The position numbers and the translations under genes were made by a program. From the NCBI GenBank assembly GCA_947179485.1, contig OX359247.1:26016801-26080800 (forward strand): DNA of 64,000 nucleotides. The letters are read 5' to 3'. The stretch comes from Allacma fusca (taxonomy: Eukaryota; Arthropoda; Collembola; Symphypleona; Sminthuridae). Positions 41,066 to 54,970 of this stretch are shown here, piece after piece. Every line of letters begins with the position of its first letter. Positions within the stretch are counted from its first letter, which is position 1. The notes beneath the pieces are model-generated. The model was not told where the DNA came from. It made no database searches and saw nothing but the letters and a program-made list of their open reading frames with translations.

Positions 41066-41873
41066 ATGAGGAACAATTACATTAAAATAAATGATGATCC
41101 GTCTTTTCTATACGGAAGGACTCTTCACCGGCTACATCAAACAAAAGGACGAATTTTTGTTAAATTCTTATCGAACATGTAATCCAACTAAATGAAAGAG
41201 ATGATTTGGAGGGATAAGTATTTTGACTTTCATAAATCACTTCGTCCGATTATTCCAATTAGGTTATTTGTACTGATACGACCTGAAGTCCCCCAGTTCC
41301 TTCGGAACCTCTGTCCCTCAAAGGAGCTTCTTGTGTTCTTTAAACAGTAGTGACCTCAGGTATTGTGGTGACGTAGGATTTAATATGCTTGTTTAAGATA
41401 TGTCTATTTTGATAGAGTCCAAGACCCACTGAAGATTTTTGAATAGACACTTCAGTGTACTCACTGTACATTGTATGTATCTAACAATAGGAAACTATTG
41501 CTCCAGGCTATATATTTACCTACACCAAAAATTCGAAGACTGACTGCTTGAATTGATACCGCAGGAGCAAGAATATTTATATTTGCTGGGGAGAAATTTA
41601 AAGAGAGAGTGCAGCAGTCAGGTCCTTAATACATCCGTACATGTACCCCCTCGGAAGCTTTATATTATCATTAAATTTTATGCAGACCAACCAGTAAGAC
41701 AAAGTAGTTGAAAATCCTATCAAAATTGACAACAACAATGCTACTGATGACGATGACGAAGATTACTGGAAGATTACAGGCATGAATGGCGCTTTCTTGA
41801 TGGACTCCCCCGATTCTTCAAAGTATGATTACTTCAAGAATGAGATAGCATGAAGTGACTTCTTACTCTCCGC

Positions 41874-41886
41874 CGTCCGTCCGTCC
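41874..41886. repeat. CGTC tetranucleotide run
   Basis: Three CGTC units in a CpG-containing pyrimidine-rich spot; short. Confidence 0.7.
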
Positions 41887-42739
41887 TTCTCTTCCCATCA
41901 CCATCCAATATATGCGTTCCTGCCGCTCCGTCGTCATCTCCTACCAATTCCCAAACTGTAAGTATATACGTGCCGCCCTGACTCGTCATTACAACATTTA
42001 CAATGTAAGGGAATTTCCAGTCTTCCCTTATTTCCAATCGATTGATAAGACCAAAGAGTTTCCCTTGTCGGGTGTTCTAATTTTTTCTGTCGTTTTTGCC
42101 CTTGAGTGTATCTTAAAAAAACTTAAAAACCTCATGGGATACCATTTGCATGGAAGCATCATTAAAACCAAAGCTGTGTCATAATTAATCGTTTTTTCCC
42201 TCCCTGGATGTATGCACGAGGTGAACTTGACAAATAATTTTAGAGATGTGACAATCTGTCACTCATAATTGCGCAATCCATAAAGAAATAATTATTTAAT
42301 GGTGTCCAAAATTGTAAATTCAAAAAACTGACTTCCCAGTTACAATGCATCTGGGTACTCGTTGACGACTAGGAATCATGAGCATTTGGGCAATGACTAC
42401 ATTTTTTGACGCTAATACGATATACATAGAGGTTTCATACAGATACTACTGTCGAGGCTAGTGTTATCAGTGCGAGAGGAGGAAATAAAAAAATAGAAGT
42501 TCCCATCTGTAATACACATATTTGTATTCTTACCAGAGAAAAATAAATTTGTGATTGTCATTCATTTGGAAGTGGAATTGCGTCATTTTGACTACAAAAC
42601 GAAAATTTACCTCGTAAATTACCAGTCTCAGCGATGTTGTTATGACGTTCTAAAAGAAATCTTATTCAAAGAAGTACCATTCCAGTTTCGTCTTGATAGG
42701 AGCAATTCAACTTTTCCAAATCGCTGTTTTTTCCATCAC

Positions 42740-42789
42740 ATGTGTGTGTATGTGTTTGTGTGTTTGTTTGTGTGTGTGTGTGTGTGTGC
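42740..42789. repeat. TG microsatellite, interrupted
   Basis: TG with TA and TTT interruptions over 50 bases. Confidence 0.9.
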
Positions 42790-45234
42790 ATTTCTCCGTC
42801 GTTGAATATTTCCCATATTGTGGGGCTCGCTATTGCACTGGAACCTTCCGGGACATATTTTGGTAACTTCACCATATTTGTTTCTTTTTAAAGGTTACCT
42901 CTGGGGATAATAGAAACTTGCAATTGTTACAAGGATGGACGGAGATAAGGGACGTAATGTCACTTACTACAGTTTAACCACTCAGGGTTCCAAACGTGGC
43001 ATATCAAGAAGTCTGGGTAGTTTTGACTTGGAAATAAATACTGCTCTATAGTCAAACAACCGACAAGGATCCAACATGAGTGTACATCCTTCATTCCCTG
43101 GTTTTTAAACTTACGGGAAATCAGTAGCCGCAAAAATTACCTCAGAATTGTGGGCTGAAGCGATTTGAAGGAAAACCCGAGGGGTGTACAAGGGGGACAA
43201 AAAGAGTCAAGAATCTCATTGTGGGTCCGCCTCCGGTGTCGATATAATTACATCTAGTTTCCTGCATTTGTTAGCTCCTCCATCGTGGTACTATAGTGTA
43301 TCTACCTATGTATACTTGGGATGATTATAAAAAGTAGTTTTTTCCTGTTCATTTTATACTCAAGGGGGATCGAGTGACTGGCCGTTTATAGTTTTTTGAT
43401 CAGCTTCCTGTTTATGGATCCTCTCTCTACGGATTTCGTATTCCTGGGACTTGGGTGAGTGTCTGTGAGCTGTTGGAAATTCAGAACTCTTTTTTTTTAC
43501 CCCGTTTATAATTTCTACCTTCATCAGATGCAGGTATTTATCACAGATAGGTATAAGTTTACTCCAATGGTGGAAAACTTGACATTATCTTTAGATCGGG
43601 AAATGACTCTGGGAAATAAATCTTGTTACTGCTTTGAAGTCCTACAGCAGCTCCCTATTGTACAAGACAATTCCAGTTGTATGAATGACGTTCCTTGAAT
43701 TTCACCATGGTTTTGAATGAAAATCAACAATTTTCATCCTTTTTGCTCTGACTCTTTCAAACAATTTGGGAATTTCCTAGAATTAGTACGCAGGAAGAAG
43801 ATATCCTCACTCAGACTCCCAAATCCTTATCTCATCACGAAATTTGCTCAACATCAGAGTTCAAATGTAATTTATTAATGATAATGAATATTCCAGAGGG
43901 TTTCATTCATGTGGATTGAGAATATCTCTCTGTCCTTCTCGGAACACACATGATGAGAATAAAACAAATGAAATTTGTCCCACATGAGAATCATTTATGT
44001 TGTCGTGTGGTAGATGGTTACACGGTCTGTCCGTCCACTGAGATGGAAGAATCCCCAAACAGTCATCACTTACCAACTTACCACTGTCTCTGCCAAGCAT
44101 TGAAAAAAACTGTGATAGACGTCAGGCAATTCTAGCTACTGGTAATTTATATTCATGTATTTATGAGCACATAGCAATTTGCGTGCTTATAATGAGGAAC
44201 TGATCTCAAGGCATAAAAATGTATAGGCCTCAGATAAGGACGCTGACTATGTATTCTGAATACAAGTAATAACTGAATACTTAATACTCGTAGTTTTAGT
44301 ACTGTAGCTGAGCTGTGTACATATGTATGTGTGAGCAATGGTAACCGATTCTGGAAATGAAGACTGACGATATATTCAGCTAATGGTCAGTTATATACAT
44401 ATGAGCGTATTCAGGGAGCCAGAGACCCAGCTATAAAATTACGTGATGGTTTTTATTTCAATTTACATTGTAAATGAATGTTCTAATGTACGAAGTGCGT
44501 ATAATGATGTGACTATACATAATAACATATGTATGTAGATATCTGTATTCACAGGAGGAGAATCGTCCTTACCATCATTTCCTAAAGCGAGATATTTTAC
44601 CTGAACAGTTCCAGCTTTACTTGTAGAAGCTCCGGTTCACGTCATCGTACACATATCATTTAATATGGACACGGCCGGGTTACCTTATATGCGGGGCTCA
44701 ATTCCGAGGAGCTCGGAGAATATATCCAAAATATGCTTGCGATATCGTTATAACTCCTCCTGCTACTGGTGTTACCTCCTTGGGAGTGAGCGATTTTCTC
44801 ACAAGAGAGACAGCTTATCATTTATATTTACCTATCATTCCGTGTCTAGCATGCGTAGAGCTACCGGCAACATAACACTTTCCTCTGATACTCCCACATT
44901 TTTAAGCGCTCATCTCATCACGCACCCACGAACATTTACGGTAGGCACACATAAAGCGTGTTCATGTTGTTACACTTGTAACACCTTGAGGACAATTACT
45001 ATTACCCAAAATGCTCTTTTCCGAGGCAGACACACAACTTGAGACTGGAACCATTTGGGTAACATTCCCTTCATTCATATTTTTCAAAAAGTTTTCATAG
45101 TTTCATGCTCAAACCCATTCAATGTGGAGACCTCAAGTCATAACTATTAAATACTCAAGTGTAGTATCATTTCCATGATTAATCCAGAACCCAGTTACAG
45201 GGCTGCTGGCGAGAGTGACTCCTAAGCACGCACA

Positions 45235-45250
45235 ACGTATGTACATACGT
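45235..45250. repeat. 16-bp palindrome ACGTATGTACATACGT
   Basis: Perfect palindrome centred on GTAC. Confidence 0.8.
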
Positions 45251-45370
45251 AAGAATGTATTTATGGGACGTAGAGTATGTTTGTATATGTAACTAAACTG
45301 TCAGGCTTGAATATTTAGTAGAACTTAAGTATACGTAATAGTATTTTCGGGTAAACCAATTTTTAGTAGG

Positions 45371-45426
45371 CTCAAGCTGAGACTCTCAAGTTGGAAAACT
45401 CAAGTTGAGAACCTCAACCAAAGGAA
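45371..45426. repeat. Minisatellite with 14-bp unit, about 3.5 copies
   Basis: Units start at 45371, 45385, 45399 and 45413, each with CTCAA. The third is CTCAAGTTGAGAAC, the first differs by C for T at position 7 and at its end, and the fourth is degraded after CTCAA. The exact 14-bp spacing argues for tandem duplication. Confidence 0.75.
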
Positions 45427-45989
45427 CCGAACGCTACCAGCAATAATCGTAAGCGTTGGCTCACATAGATACATATACATATACCGAAATAAGTAAATTA
45501 TCTTTAATACACAGTAGCTGAAGAGCATCTCTACAAATGGGGGTTATTAACACTAAATTACATAACTGGAACGATCACGGAAAGAGCCATTCAAAAAACG
45601 GGGGTCATAATTGAAATGAATTATTCCGCACTTGTGCTTTTTTACCTCTACATCAAAGAAAACCCACAACCGCTATAATTTCCAAAGTAGTCCGAGAAAT
45701 TCTACATGTTCACACTATATGAGCCCCGTTAAATGTACATATTCCTGGGGATCAAACTATTGGATTATTATGCCAGGTAGTTCCCATAACCTAGCGTGGT
45801 TGATTGAGCTGAGGAAAATATGACGGATATTGCATGCAAGGGATTCGGAATTTCCCGTTGGACACTTGTAACGGAATTGGGAATGTCGGATGTGTTCAAA
45901 CGACAATCTATCTTATGTCGTATCTTCTCGGATGAGTGTCTTCCAAGGGGATGATAAATAGATGACTCTTGCGATACGGTCTGCCTATG

Positions 45990-46006
45990 TATGTAGAATC
46001 TACATA
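45990..46006. repeat. Inverted repeat TATGTAGA-A-TCTACATA
   Basis: 8-bp perfect arms around a single base; another variant of the CATA/TCTACA family. Confidence 0.75.
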
Positions 46007-46649
46007 TATATATATTCCTTCACACACTAAACTCCTCCAGTCACTTCGGTCCTGCACAAGGAGCTACTATGAAAGCTGTGCCTCAAGTTAATATCCCTAT
46101 AAGATGGTAAAGGAAGAGAAAAGTTTGCTCCTTCTTTTTAGTTTTATATTGTGATTCCCAATGCCGGTATGTATACTAATGTATTGTAATGTCCATGCTT
46201 ACGGGATGAGGCTCTTGTGGAAAATCTACCCTTGTCTCATTCCAGCTTCTTTAACCCTCATTGCACGTACACCAAAGTATTCGGAGGGAGATAGATGAGA
46301 TGAGATGTGATATGTAGAGAAAAAGATATTCCTTCGAGAGGAAGAGAGAGAGAAGAATGAATATTTAATAAATGTAGGAAATGTGTACTTGTAACAACCA
46401 AGTGAGGAAGGGACTCATTTCACTCCATCATATTTCCAGAAGTGCTCCTTATATATTCATAATAACGTAGAAATAATACTCTTGCATTGTCTCAGTTGTA
46501 AGAAAATGATGATTTTTCATAAGATTTATTTCAGCTTCTCATCACTTATGCTCGGAAATTTATGCATTTATTTTCAACGTGCTCTGCCCCCTTTGAGTCC
46601 TGTATGCTTTTGTATGTAGACGGAGATGCTCATGTTCACATATCAGATA

Positions 46650-46671
46650 TCTCTCTCTCTCTCTCTCTCTT
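46650..46671. repeat. CT microsatellite
   Basis: Uninterrupted TC, about 11 units. Confidence 0.9.
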
Positions 46672-48060
46672 TTATCCCAGCACTTAATAATGCATGTTCC
46701 AATGCATCAATTTGTCGGATCAAGTCGGACATTATTATTCCACAGGGATCTTCCGATATAAACAGCTCTCAATCATTTTCCTTAACTGCCGATTTTTACA
46801 ATGGATTAATATTTTTGATGATGGTTCCATCTCTCCAAGAAGATCCTCTGCTACATCAGAGCAATTCCTTCTGTCACAATCTGTCGGCAAATGCTGATCA
46901 TGCGCTTTCCCATATGTGTGTACGAGTCTCTCAGTCTTCTATAATAATAATTCCCATCAATGAATCTCAAGAGTAGTTAATTGTGTGACGGAACCCAAAT
47001 CTACATAATAATACATGCTCGTCTCCCCCCCCATTGTACATATGTTCTATAGTGAGTGTGTACACCTCCGCAAGACAACGATTTAGTTCCGCTTGTTCGT
47101 CTCAGGATGAGGAACTATGTGGAGATATACAGAGTGACTACAAGCCAAGCATGGCTAAAGTCAAATAGATGTCGGTCGTCATTAGAATTCAGTGGACGTC
47201 AAAATTGTCAATTGTCATGTGTGAGAGTTGAGGTGAGGCTTTGAGGGTACACCTTGTTCCGAGTCAACAGTCATAGGTTTTAAATCAATCCGGCTTTTAT
47301 TGTTAGTGTCAAAATTCTTCGTCAACTTTTATCCACCATTCTTCATAGTTGTCTCCATATACCCTTTTACAGTAAGTTAAACCTGTCCAACGGCCCTGGA
47401 TCCCATTCAGCATGTTTTATTCAGCTGGAGTAGTCCCCATTCATTACAACTCCAACGAGTTAACATTTGAACAAGCAATCAATCCCAAAATATAGTCATG
47501 AGAATCAGCAGTAACTACCAACAAGGCTCTTCGTTTGTTTTAAGAATGACTCCCATTTTTAAATTCTGCTTGCAATCCTACCCGCAGTAGTTTTAATCTC
47601 GACATGTCCCAAGCACTGGCATCAGCTCGAGACATCAAAACATCACAAGGAATATGATAATTTCATTGCAGTCAGTAGTAGTCGTCGCTCTGGGACCGTA
47701 AATAATCCCCAAGTTTTGAGTCGCAGTTGTTACCTGCAATAATTAGTATTTATGGAAAATTACCGTTACGGTTCAACTCCCGAGGTTCTCTACAGTACAG
47801 TACTTGTGAGACTTCAAAACTTGAAAATACTCCTTGGCTGACGTTTTGTGACATTTCGTCATGTTGTTTAATGATAACAAAATGCTAATGTTTTTGAAAC
47901 ACTTAGTTAATCGGTGGGAATTTTGGGCTAAACAACTTCAAATTTACAAACATACATAAGTAATATCCATGTACACAGGAGGAGACATCTATTTTGCTTG
48001 CTATTTGACAGGAGCGTGTGAAATTGTTGGCATAAATCCTACAGTAACATTAATACAAAT

Positions 48061-48212
48061 GTAGCATGTACATATGTAAACACATGTATGTATGAGTATG
48101 TAAATATTATATCAGGGTCAGGTCCTACATATTTTTATCATGTAGGTAATTATAATTAGAAATATATGTATATGTAATTACATAATTATAGATATACAAA
48201 CATATATATAAA
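48061..48212. repeat. AT-rich CATA/GTAT and TATA low-complexity region
   Basis: Contains ACATGTATGTATG, the palindrome TATGTAATTACATA (48171-48184) and TATATA runs, with very low G+C. Confidence 0.6.
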
Positions 48213-51200
48213 AAAACGATTGAACTACTGAACTAATCAAATTAAAAAGAATTCTTAATTCACTGGTGGGCTGTAGTAGTAAGTTCAGAGCTGGGAATGA
48301 TGAAGATTAAAGCTGGAAGTACCACTAGGAGTGCATATGAGCAACAGGTGGGGTGGTAGAGGGAATAATCAATCTCACTCCTTGTCGAGCAGATCCTTTG
48401 TCATATCACATCCTCCACAGTGAGTAATTATCCATGGAAGAGTTTGGGAAGTTTTTCTATTTTCCCCTTTGTGTACATAACTCGTTCAAAGTTGAAGTCG
48501 ACAAATCCTGACGATTAGTGGATGTCAAAATGGTTCCTTTCAAGTCTCAGGTTTGGTATGTCGTCTATATAATATTATGAAGGATATAGGATGTATTTCT
48601 CCTCATGTAGATACAAGTACATAGTAGGGCTAGTTTTCATGTATTTGAATTTACAGATATAAGCTGGATATAAGATAGAGTAGCATTAAATTAAATGGAT
48701 AGTACAACCACTTACTCCTCATTTATTCCAGCCTTTTATACAAATAGACTCGTATTTATCTCCAAGATTGATGCCACTGTAAGAAAATATTTGTGTGTAA
48801 CCACAAGCCAGAGTGATTTGCATAAACATGGATAAGATTGAACAGGACAAATCAAAAAATCTACATAATGCATTCATTACAGATCATACTTGTTTTTTTC
48901 CCAACATTTCCTCCGATCCTGTAGCTTTTAACATTTTTAACGTTTTTTCTTCGGAAAAATTGCACTGGAACTCCAATATCTTGTCCTAACTTCCACAAGA
49001 CCCTTCTATGGGTAACATGTAAAATCAGCTTGAGAACATCTCTGGGATGAAACAATGACGAAAGCTTTACAATATACAGTAGGTACATACATACATGGGT
49101 ACGCACTAGGCCTGGGCCTATACAGTAGTATACAACTCCATCCTTTGCAAACTATACGTCAGCTGAATTTTAATAGGAGTTGGTTCTTCAGGAGAGAAAA
49201 AATCTATGTTTAATACTGTACATATCTATACTATGGTTTTGAAAGTGAATTTGGACATGATGAGATGGTAAGTATGAAAAATTGTAACCACTCATTGGGA
49301 GCTTGTAATGAGAATGTAAGTCCTGAAGGAAGTTCCTATATTCTTGGGCATTAAAACTTCCATAGTAGATGAGTTGTATACTAAAATTCTTACAAGGAAA
49401 CTGCGTCGGTGTATTGTAGTTCAAACCTAAACCGTTAACGTTTCATTTACCTCCAGATGAGAGTCCATTGTGGTTTGATTGCATGATCACCTGATCAGAA
49501 ATTATTTACTTATGATCCTTCAAGCTCTGCATGTTACACTTTGCATGTCAGGACCAAACTAACAACGACTGCAACAAGGTAATCTTAGACAAAGGCCCAG
49601 ACCAGATTGAAACCATCTCATGCAAATGATATCAAGAGGAAAATACTCCCATTGCATTGTACCCTCGTAAAAAGGAGCAGTCACAATTACAACACGCTGC
49701 TACATTGACTTCCAACCCCTCTCACCAAGGATGTACATACAATCAAATAGCTGACCCCATGCAAGGATATTGATAAAAACCAATCTCAACCATAATATAC
49801 CGGTGTTTCCTAGTGTAAAAAAATAAATTCACCTTTCTGTGCATGCAATAATATAAACACTACCTGAACTTCTGGGGATCATTTACTGTACGGCAGACTG
49901 AATCCAGAAGTTCCACAGTGTGCACTTACCGAACTGTAGAAAATCACTGTAGTATTAGACAACATTGGGGGTAAAATTGATACATGCACAATTTGTTTGT
50001 TGAACAACGCAATTGAGATTAGCCTTTTATCAATGATGATATACTATGTAGATACATACATGCAGTGAAGTATCTCAACGTATGTACATGTACCTACGAG
50101 TTTGCATTTGATGTGTACAACATGAGAGTACATATAGAAGCATGTAGTGTTCAAAGAGAGCTGGTAAATGGTAATACAAATCCGAGTTTTGAAATCTTCC
50201 TTCTGTGAGTCTTTCAATTTGCTTAATACTTGAGAGGAGCAACCCAAATTACAGCAATCTGCTCTTTGGGAGATGCCCACGAAAATACAGTGTTAAGAGA
50301 AATCACAGAATGATCTGAATTTGAGTGGGATATTTTGTACCTTCAAGCCTTTATTACTAGAAACTTTGAGCTTGAACTTGGATGAGTGAGACCTCAAAAG
50401 AATACTTTAATACTCCTTGCCTATCTTGGAAGGGAAGGGAAATAAAACCACCTGCCTGATAGTCGAAGTAATTGATCTCATCATCAGAGGAAGTCTGTGG
50501 TTTTGTGTCTGTTGGATCTTCGTGTACGCTAATGAAGTCGTCGCACAAATTTAGGTGACTGAATCAAGCATCGCTGGGGAGTTTGGATTTTTGTTGTCTC
50601 TACAACTCTCCGTTATTACACATCTCTTGAGGGATTTCTCCTCTTGAGCTTCGTCTTACTTCTGAGGAGTCGAGGAAACCGAAAGGCGTTTCCGTGTGAA
50701 GTATCTAATACAAAATTATTAGAGAGTAAGAGTAAGGAGGCCCCGAATCTGAGGCAGACCTTCAATTAGCTAAGGGATAAAGAAAGTTACAGTTTTAAGG
50801 AAGACTAAATGAAGACACATGTAAAAATTTAAGCTGACTTACTTGACAGGAAGGGGACTGGGGGCGAAACTGTGAGTACTGCCTTGTACCGTCTGTTTGC
50901 TTGAACTTTACTTCTCCAGTTGGGAATATTTTACTGAGGCCATGATGAAGATCCGTAGGGACGGAGGAATCTCAATAATTCCGGCTGTATCATGTAGTAT
51001 GTAAATTGAGCTAATCTCTCTCCTATACTTATTATTAAGATGATGACCACATGGGAGGCATCGTGAAATTAACCTTGCATTATCAAAAAGGACGATGAGG
51101 CCAACCTTCAAAAATTAAGTCTGTTGGCAAGTTAATCCACGGATTGTGCCGTACATAATATTACATGTCCGAACATAACCAGTACTATGTAAAAACTTCA

Positions 51201-51274
51201 ACACACACGAACATATCTTATAAATACGGATAAATTGACATGGCAGCCAGTATTAGCATTTAGCATCCCCTCCT

Positions 51275-51304
51275 TTCTCTCTCTCTCTCTATCTCTCTCT
51301 CTCC
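51275..51304. repeat. CT microsatellite with one TA
   Basis: TC repeats interrupted by one ATC. Confidence 0.9.
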
Positions 51305-52090
51305 CTTCTCTGTGGAAATCCTCACATATTATCGGACTCAGGGGCTTTACCTGTGTCTAAACAACTAACTCCAAGTATTAGGACGGGATTAGGGCGAGGC
51401 AGAGCTGTCGATTAGACCAGCAAAGTTGCACACGAAAAAATTAACTAAATGTTGAATATGGCACTCCTTGTTTATGACTATATGGATGAGTGAGCGATCC
51501 CGTAGCAAACCATACTTTGGAGGTCCTCCAACAGTGACTTGTCTACACATGTATCCACATCTGTAGAACAAATTACAAGCTACTACCTCGATCTCCACAT
51601 AGATAGACACATCATGGATGCACATCCATAGGTACCAGAGTGCACCTGTAGACGTGTAGATATACAGCCCCTTGTAAAATAAATGGTTGGGCTGTAGCCA
51701 CAATGCGAAAAGTGTTTCATCTCCGCAGAGATACACACACTGCCTTCTTTCTGTAAAGTGTAAATTGGATTTGTAAACTGGAAATAACAACCGTCTCGGA
51801 TATTAATGGGCAAATGTAATTTCAAGTTTTGTTAAGGAAAATGACTTGGGATGTTGAGATTTAATTCCCAATGGTAATAAATTTATTGTCGAGATTAAAT
51901 TATTATTCATACATTATTTTAATTGTCAAGGCCAATGAAAACCTCGTGGGGATATTCCTTGGTGTAAATTACAGAATCCGTCAATATCCTACTTATTTAT
52001 GCCGCAACAACAGTTACCCTTCCTGCATGATACAATTCCAAGGAGGTGAAATATTACTTACCGCATGTGAAAAGCCCAGTCCGCGTCAAT

Positions 52091-52108
52091 GAAGACCTGC
52101 AGGTCTTC
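52091..52108. repeat. 18-bp perfect palindrome GAAGACCTGCAGGTCTTC
   Basis: Perfectly self-complementary, with centre CCTGCAGG. It is GC-rich and not part of any microsatellite. Confidence 0.85.
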
Positions 52109-53880
52109 CCCTACATATATATGCTCATATACTTACACACTTATAAGAACAATCCCCATACATACGGACACTAACTAATGAATTCTACACATCCCAGTCA
52201 GGTGAACCCTAAGTATTGAGTATTTAGGAATTTATGAATGAGCCCCACGCAATCCTATGGAAACTTTCCCAGTCACAATGAAAAATGAACGTCAGTACCG
52301 TCTTGTGAATAATAGTTTGTATGTAGTAAATAATAACAGGAGTGTATTTATGTAAATCTGTACATACTAATGGGATTGTACAATGCTCATGTAACTTACT
52401 GGGATTGAAGGTGAAGTATACTTTGGCCTGTGGCCCCTTCATATATTAATAATTGTAGTAGATCTATATTATTACGTTTAGGTACTTGAGGGATTGAGCT
52501 TTCATTGAGCATTCCAGCGTAGGAACTTATGGGATATCGTGTAGTTCAACATGGTAAGAGTACATACTAAAGTCACGGCATACACTTTCCTTAATTACAT
52601 ACATACATGAAGGTACTTTTGAAGCCATGAATTTGTAGTGGAAAAATTCATATTGGCACGCGACTCCCTGGAGAGGTCCCAATATACTCTCCCATTACTC
52701 ATCTCAGCACGAAATTTCTTGTCTCCGTCTTCTTCCACAACTCAAAATATTTGACATTCAATCACAGCTGACATTTTTACAAATTATTAATGCTCTCTTA
52801 AACTATGTACAGATATGTATGTGACCGGCAAAAATAACTTTCCTCTTCCACCTGTTGTTTCGTCATAAGTATTTATAATCTGTCCCTTCAAAAAGAAGGG
52901 TTCAATTATAGGAGAGCCTAAATATTAATAACAGCCAAAGATACTATTTTGCCACTGCTATGTATAGCTGCAAAACTCTCCATCCCACCTCAATATTAAA
53001 ACATTATTATAGGTGAGCCGACTCCTCCTGATCATTTTACGAGCCAGGGATCAAATTAAACAAATTTGTAGTCCCTTAAAAAGAAATAAAAGGGATACAA
53101 AAGCCGTGGAACTGAAAGGTTATCATGTTATAAAAAAAGAGCCCAAATGTGTATATGTATACGTTCCAAGTGTAAATTAATTCCGGACGTGACACCAGGA
53201 AATCCTGAGTTTCTCCTTAGGAATCCAGACCAAACTTTATGGAATTTTGTTGCCCTGATTTTTCCTTATGGATATTTATTTCATTGAAATCCTAACCTGG
53301 CCCAAGGAAGAAGCGCTGAGAAGATTATTAAATTGAGAAGCCGGACGTTTCCTACGTGCTCATGTTCTCTTCGGAGTCCGTGACAATTTGTGAAGGCCCA
53401 GATCGATACGTACAACTCCATTGTGAGATGAGCGCTCCACGCAGACGGCGCAGGTGTTGATAAATCCGAAAAAATTACTATCTATTCCAGCAGTGTACAT
53501 TTGAGGAACGTGGCAAGAAACTAAATTGACTGCTCACTGGAAAACGGGCAACTAGACAATGAGAGCGTTGAAACTATTACCTCAAATTCATTTTTCCCTT
53601 TTATTCCTCCTCTCTTATATGTATGTTCCTGTGTTTGAGCCCATCGGACTTTCTGTGCCCTTTAAAATTAACTCCATATCCCCACACAAATTTCTAATTC
53701 CTCCTCATATCCCTTCAAATTCTCATCCTCTCCATTTCTATATCCCCTCTAGGGTGTGTAAGTCCCCAAGAATAAAAATTGAATGAATTTTTATGAATGG
53801 ATGGAAAATCCTTTGACATTCGTCTTGAGTGAGATGAATGATGGGGATGGACATTAATTCCCTTTAGCATAATTACCAAA

Positions 53881-54240
53881 CAATACCCTCAGATCAGGCT
53901 TTATAAATAGTCCTTTGTCTCCACGACATCCTCAAAATTACTAAACCCTCAAACGTTCTCTCATCCAGCCAGGACTCCATTAATTTCCTCTTCCAAACCT
54001 CGTTAGTAACCTCTACTAATGACATTCTCACAACAATTTTTCAATTTTACAATGCTTCCCCTTAATTTCCACTTAAACCTCTCCTAACCATATTTTAATT
54101 CCCTACACAGCTTTTTTTTGCATAATTCCCGGGGAAAAAATTTCCTTTTTCCCACTTTACAAATAAGTTAATATACTTCCAAATCTTCCCATTAGCAATA
54201 AGTTTTCCTCTCACTAATGAATCATCCTCATAATGATCCC
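53881..54240 (-). other. Strongly C-rich / G-poor plus strand tract
   Basis: By hand count the plus strand has 104 C and 25 G in 360 bases (skew about -0.61). The same bias is visible back to about 53.57 kb in pyrimidine-rich text. No ORF or simple repeat explains it. It contains homeodomain-type TTAATTA-like words near its right end (54257-54275). Inference: a transcription-associated bias of a leftward transcript, or a long polypyrimidine regulatory tract. Confidence 0.5.
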
Positions 54241-54479
54241 TCTCATCTGTAGCCTCAATTAATACTAATTAATATTTACACATTGGAAATTAGATACTGG
54301 GATCTTCCACATATGTATCTATGTACGGGGCCATAATCACTTCCAAGAGGAACAAAAAATTCCGGGACGGATGAGGTGAGAAAAATATGACTTTGCTTAT
54401 TAATCCTGGTGTTAGTCTCTCAGAGATACATCTGCATGGGAATGCATATGGGTTGCAAAGATAGCCACTCTCCTGCCAT

Positions 54480-54870
54480 GACATCTATAGCATGTGGGAT
54501 ATGGGAAGAGCTCGGGCGTGGGAGAGCCTCATCTTCCACCACTGCACAACTCCAAGTCTTCCTGAGTCTCCGTGCTCTGCTCGACTCGAGCTAGTGGAAA
54601 CGAATGACTACATCCCGTCCTTTGTAAAGTGTGAAAAAGGGAATTCACAAGTTGAAGCCTGAGCGGAGTGTAAGAGTTGACGAAGAGAGGTTGGACAACA
54701 TGCGCAAAGCAAGTACAGCCCCTCGGCGGGAATTGAGTCTCCTCCTCACTAATAGAGTGAAAATTCACCTCCTTTGACACTTCACATCAGCAGTCTTGCT
54801 TCCAACGTCGACTCGAAACTGCCTGCAAACACTACCACAGAGCAAACAGGGCGAAGCAGTGTGAAAATCC
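54480..54870. promoter_or_regulatory. CpG-containing, GC-richer segment; candidate promoter region
   Basis: About 16 CpG dinucleotides fall in roughly 390 bases, and individual lines reach about 53% G+C, clearly above the surroundings. The segment sits exactly between a strongly C-rich plus strand on the left (53881-54240) and a strongly G-rich plus strand on the right (55141-55500). Such a balanced, CpG-bearing centre of a skew reversal is what one expects of a promoter firing to the right, or in both directions. A 64-aa minus frame (54290-54484), a 61-aa plus frame (54409-54594) and an 83-aa minus frame (54529-54780) cross it, but none looks like a known protein and all are within chance length. 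Confidence 0.35.
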
Positions 54871-54970
54871 TCTTCAAGTAAAAATTTTCTACTGTCATAA
54901 ACACCCACAAGTGAATAAAGTGTTTCGGACATTTTTATTTCCCGACTTTTTTTCCATAGTATTTACTACC

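Larger units (their letters stand above)
40000..53500. other. Non-coding stretch, minisatellite and palindromes
   Basis: Unique sequence with GA, TG, CT and CATA runs, a 14-bp minisatellite (45371-45426) and palindromes at 45235 and 52091. The frames at 44665-45042 (125 codons, plus) and 51389-51790 (133 codons, minus) are at the length expected by chance and match no protein known to me. Confidence 0.45.

Noticed and set aside
42936-42951. Sequence like microRNA miR-184 (TGGACGGAGA then TAAGGG)
   Set aside because: The first ten bases match the family, but the middle is missing and no complementary arm exists upstream, so no hairpin can form.
44665-45042. 125-codon ATG frame, plus
   Set aside because: Length is what chance gives in 64 kb at this composition. 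No domain, repeat pattern or family is recognisable.
47770-47780. tRNA B-box-like GGTTCAACTCC
   Set aside because: The flanking bases cannot form a T-stem and no A-box or acceptor stem is present.
51389-51790. 133-codon frame, minus
   Set aside because: Chance length, scattered Cys/Tyr without a spacing pattern, no recognisable family.
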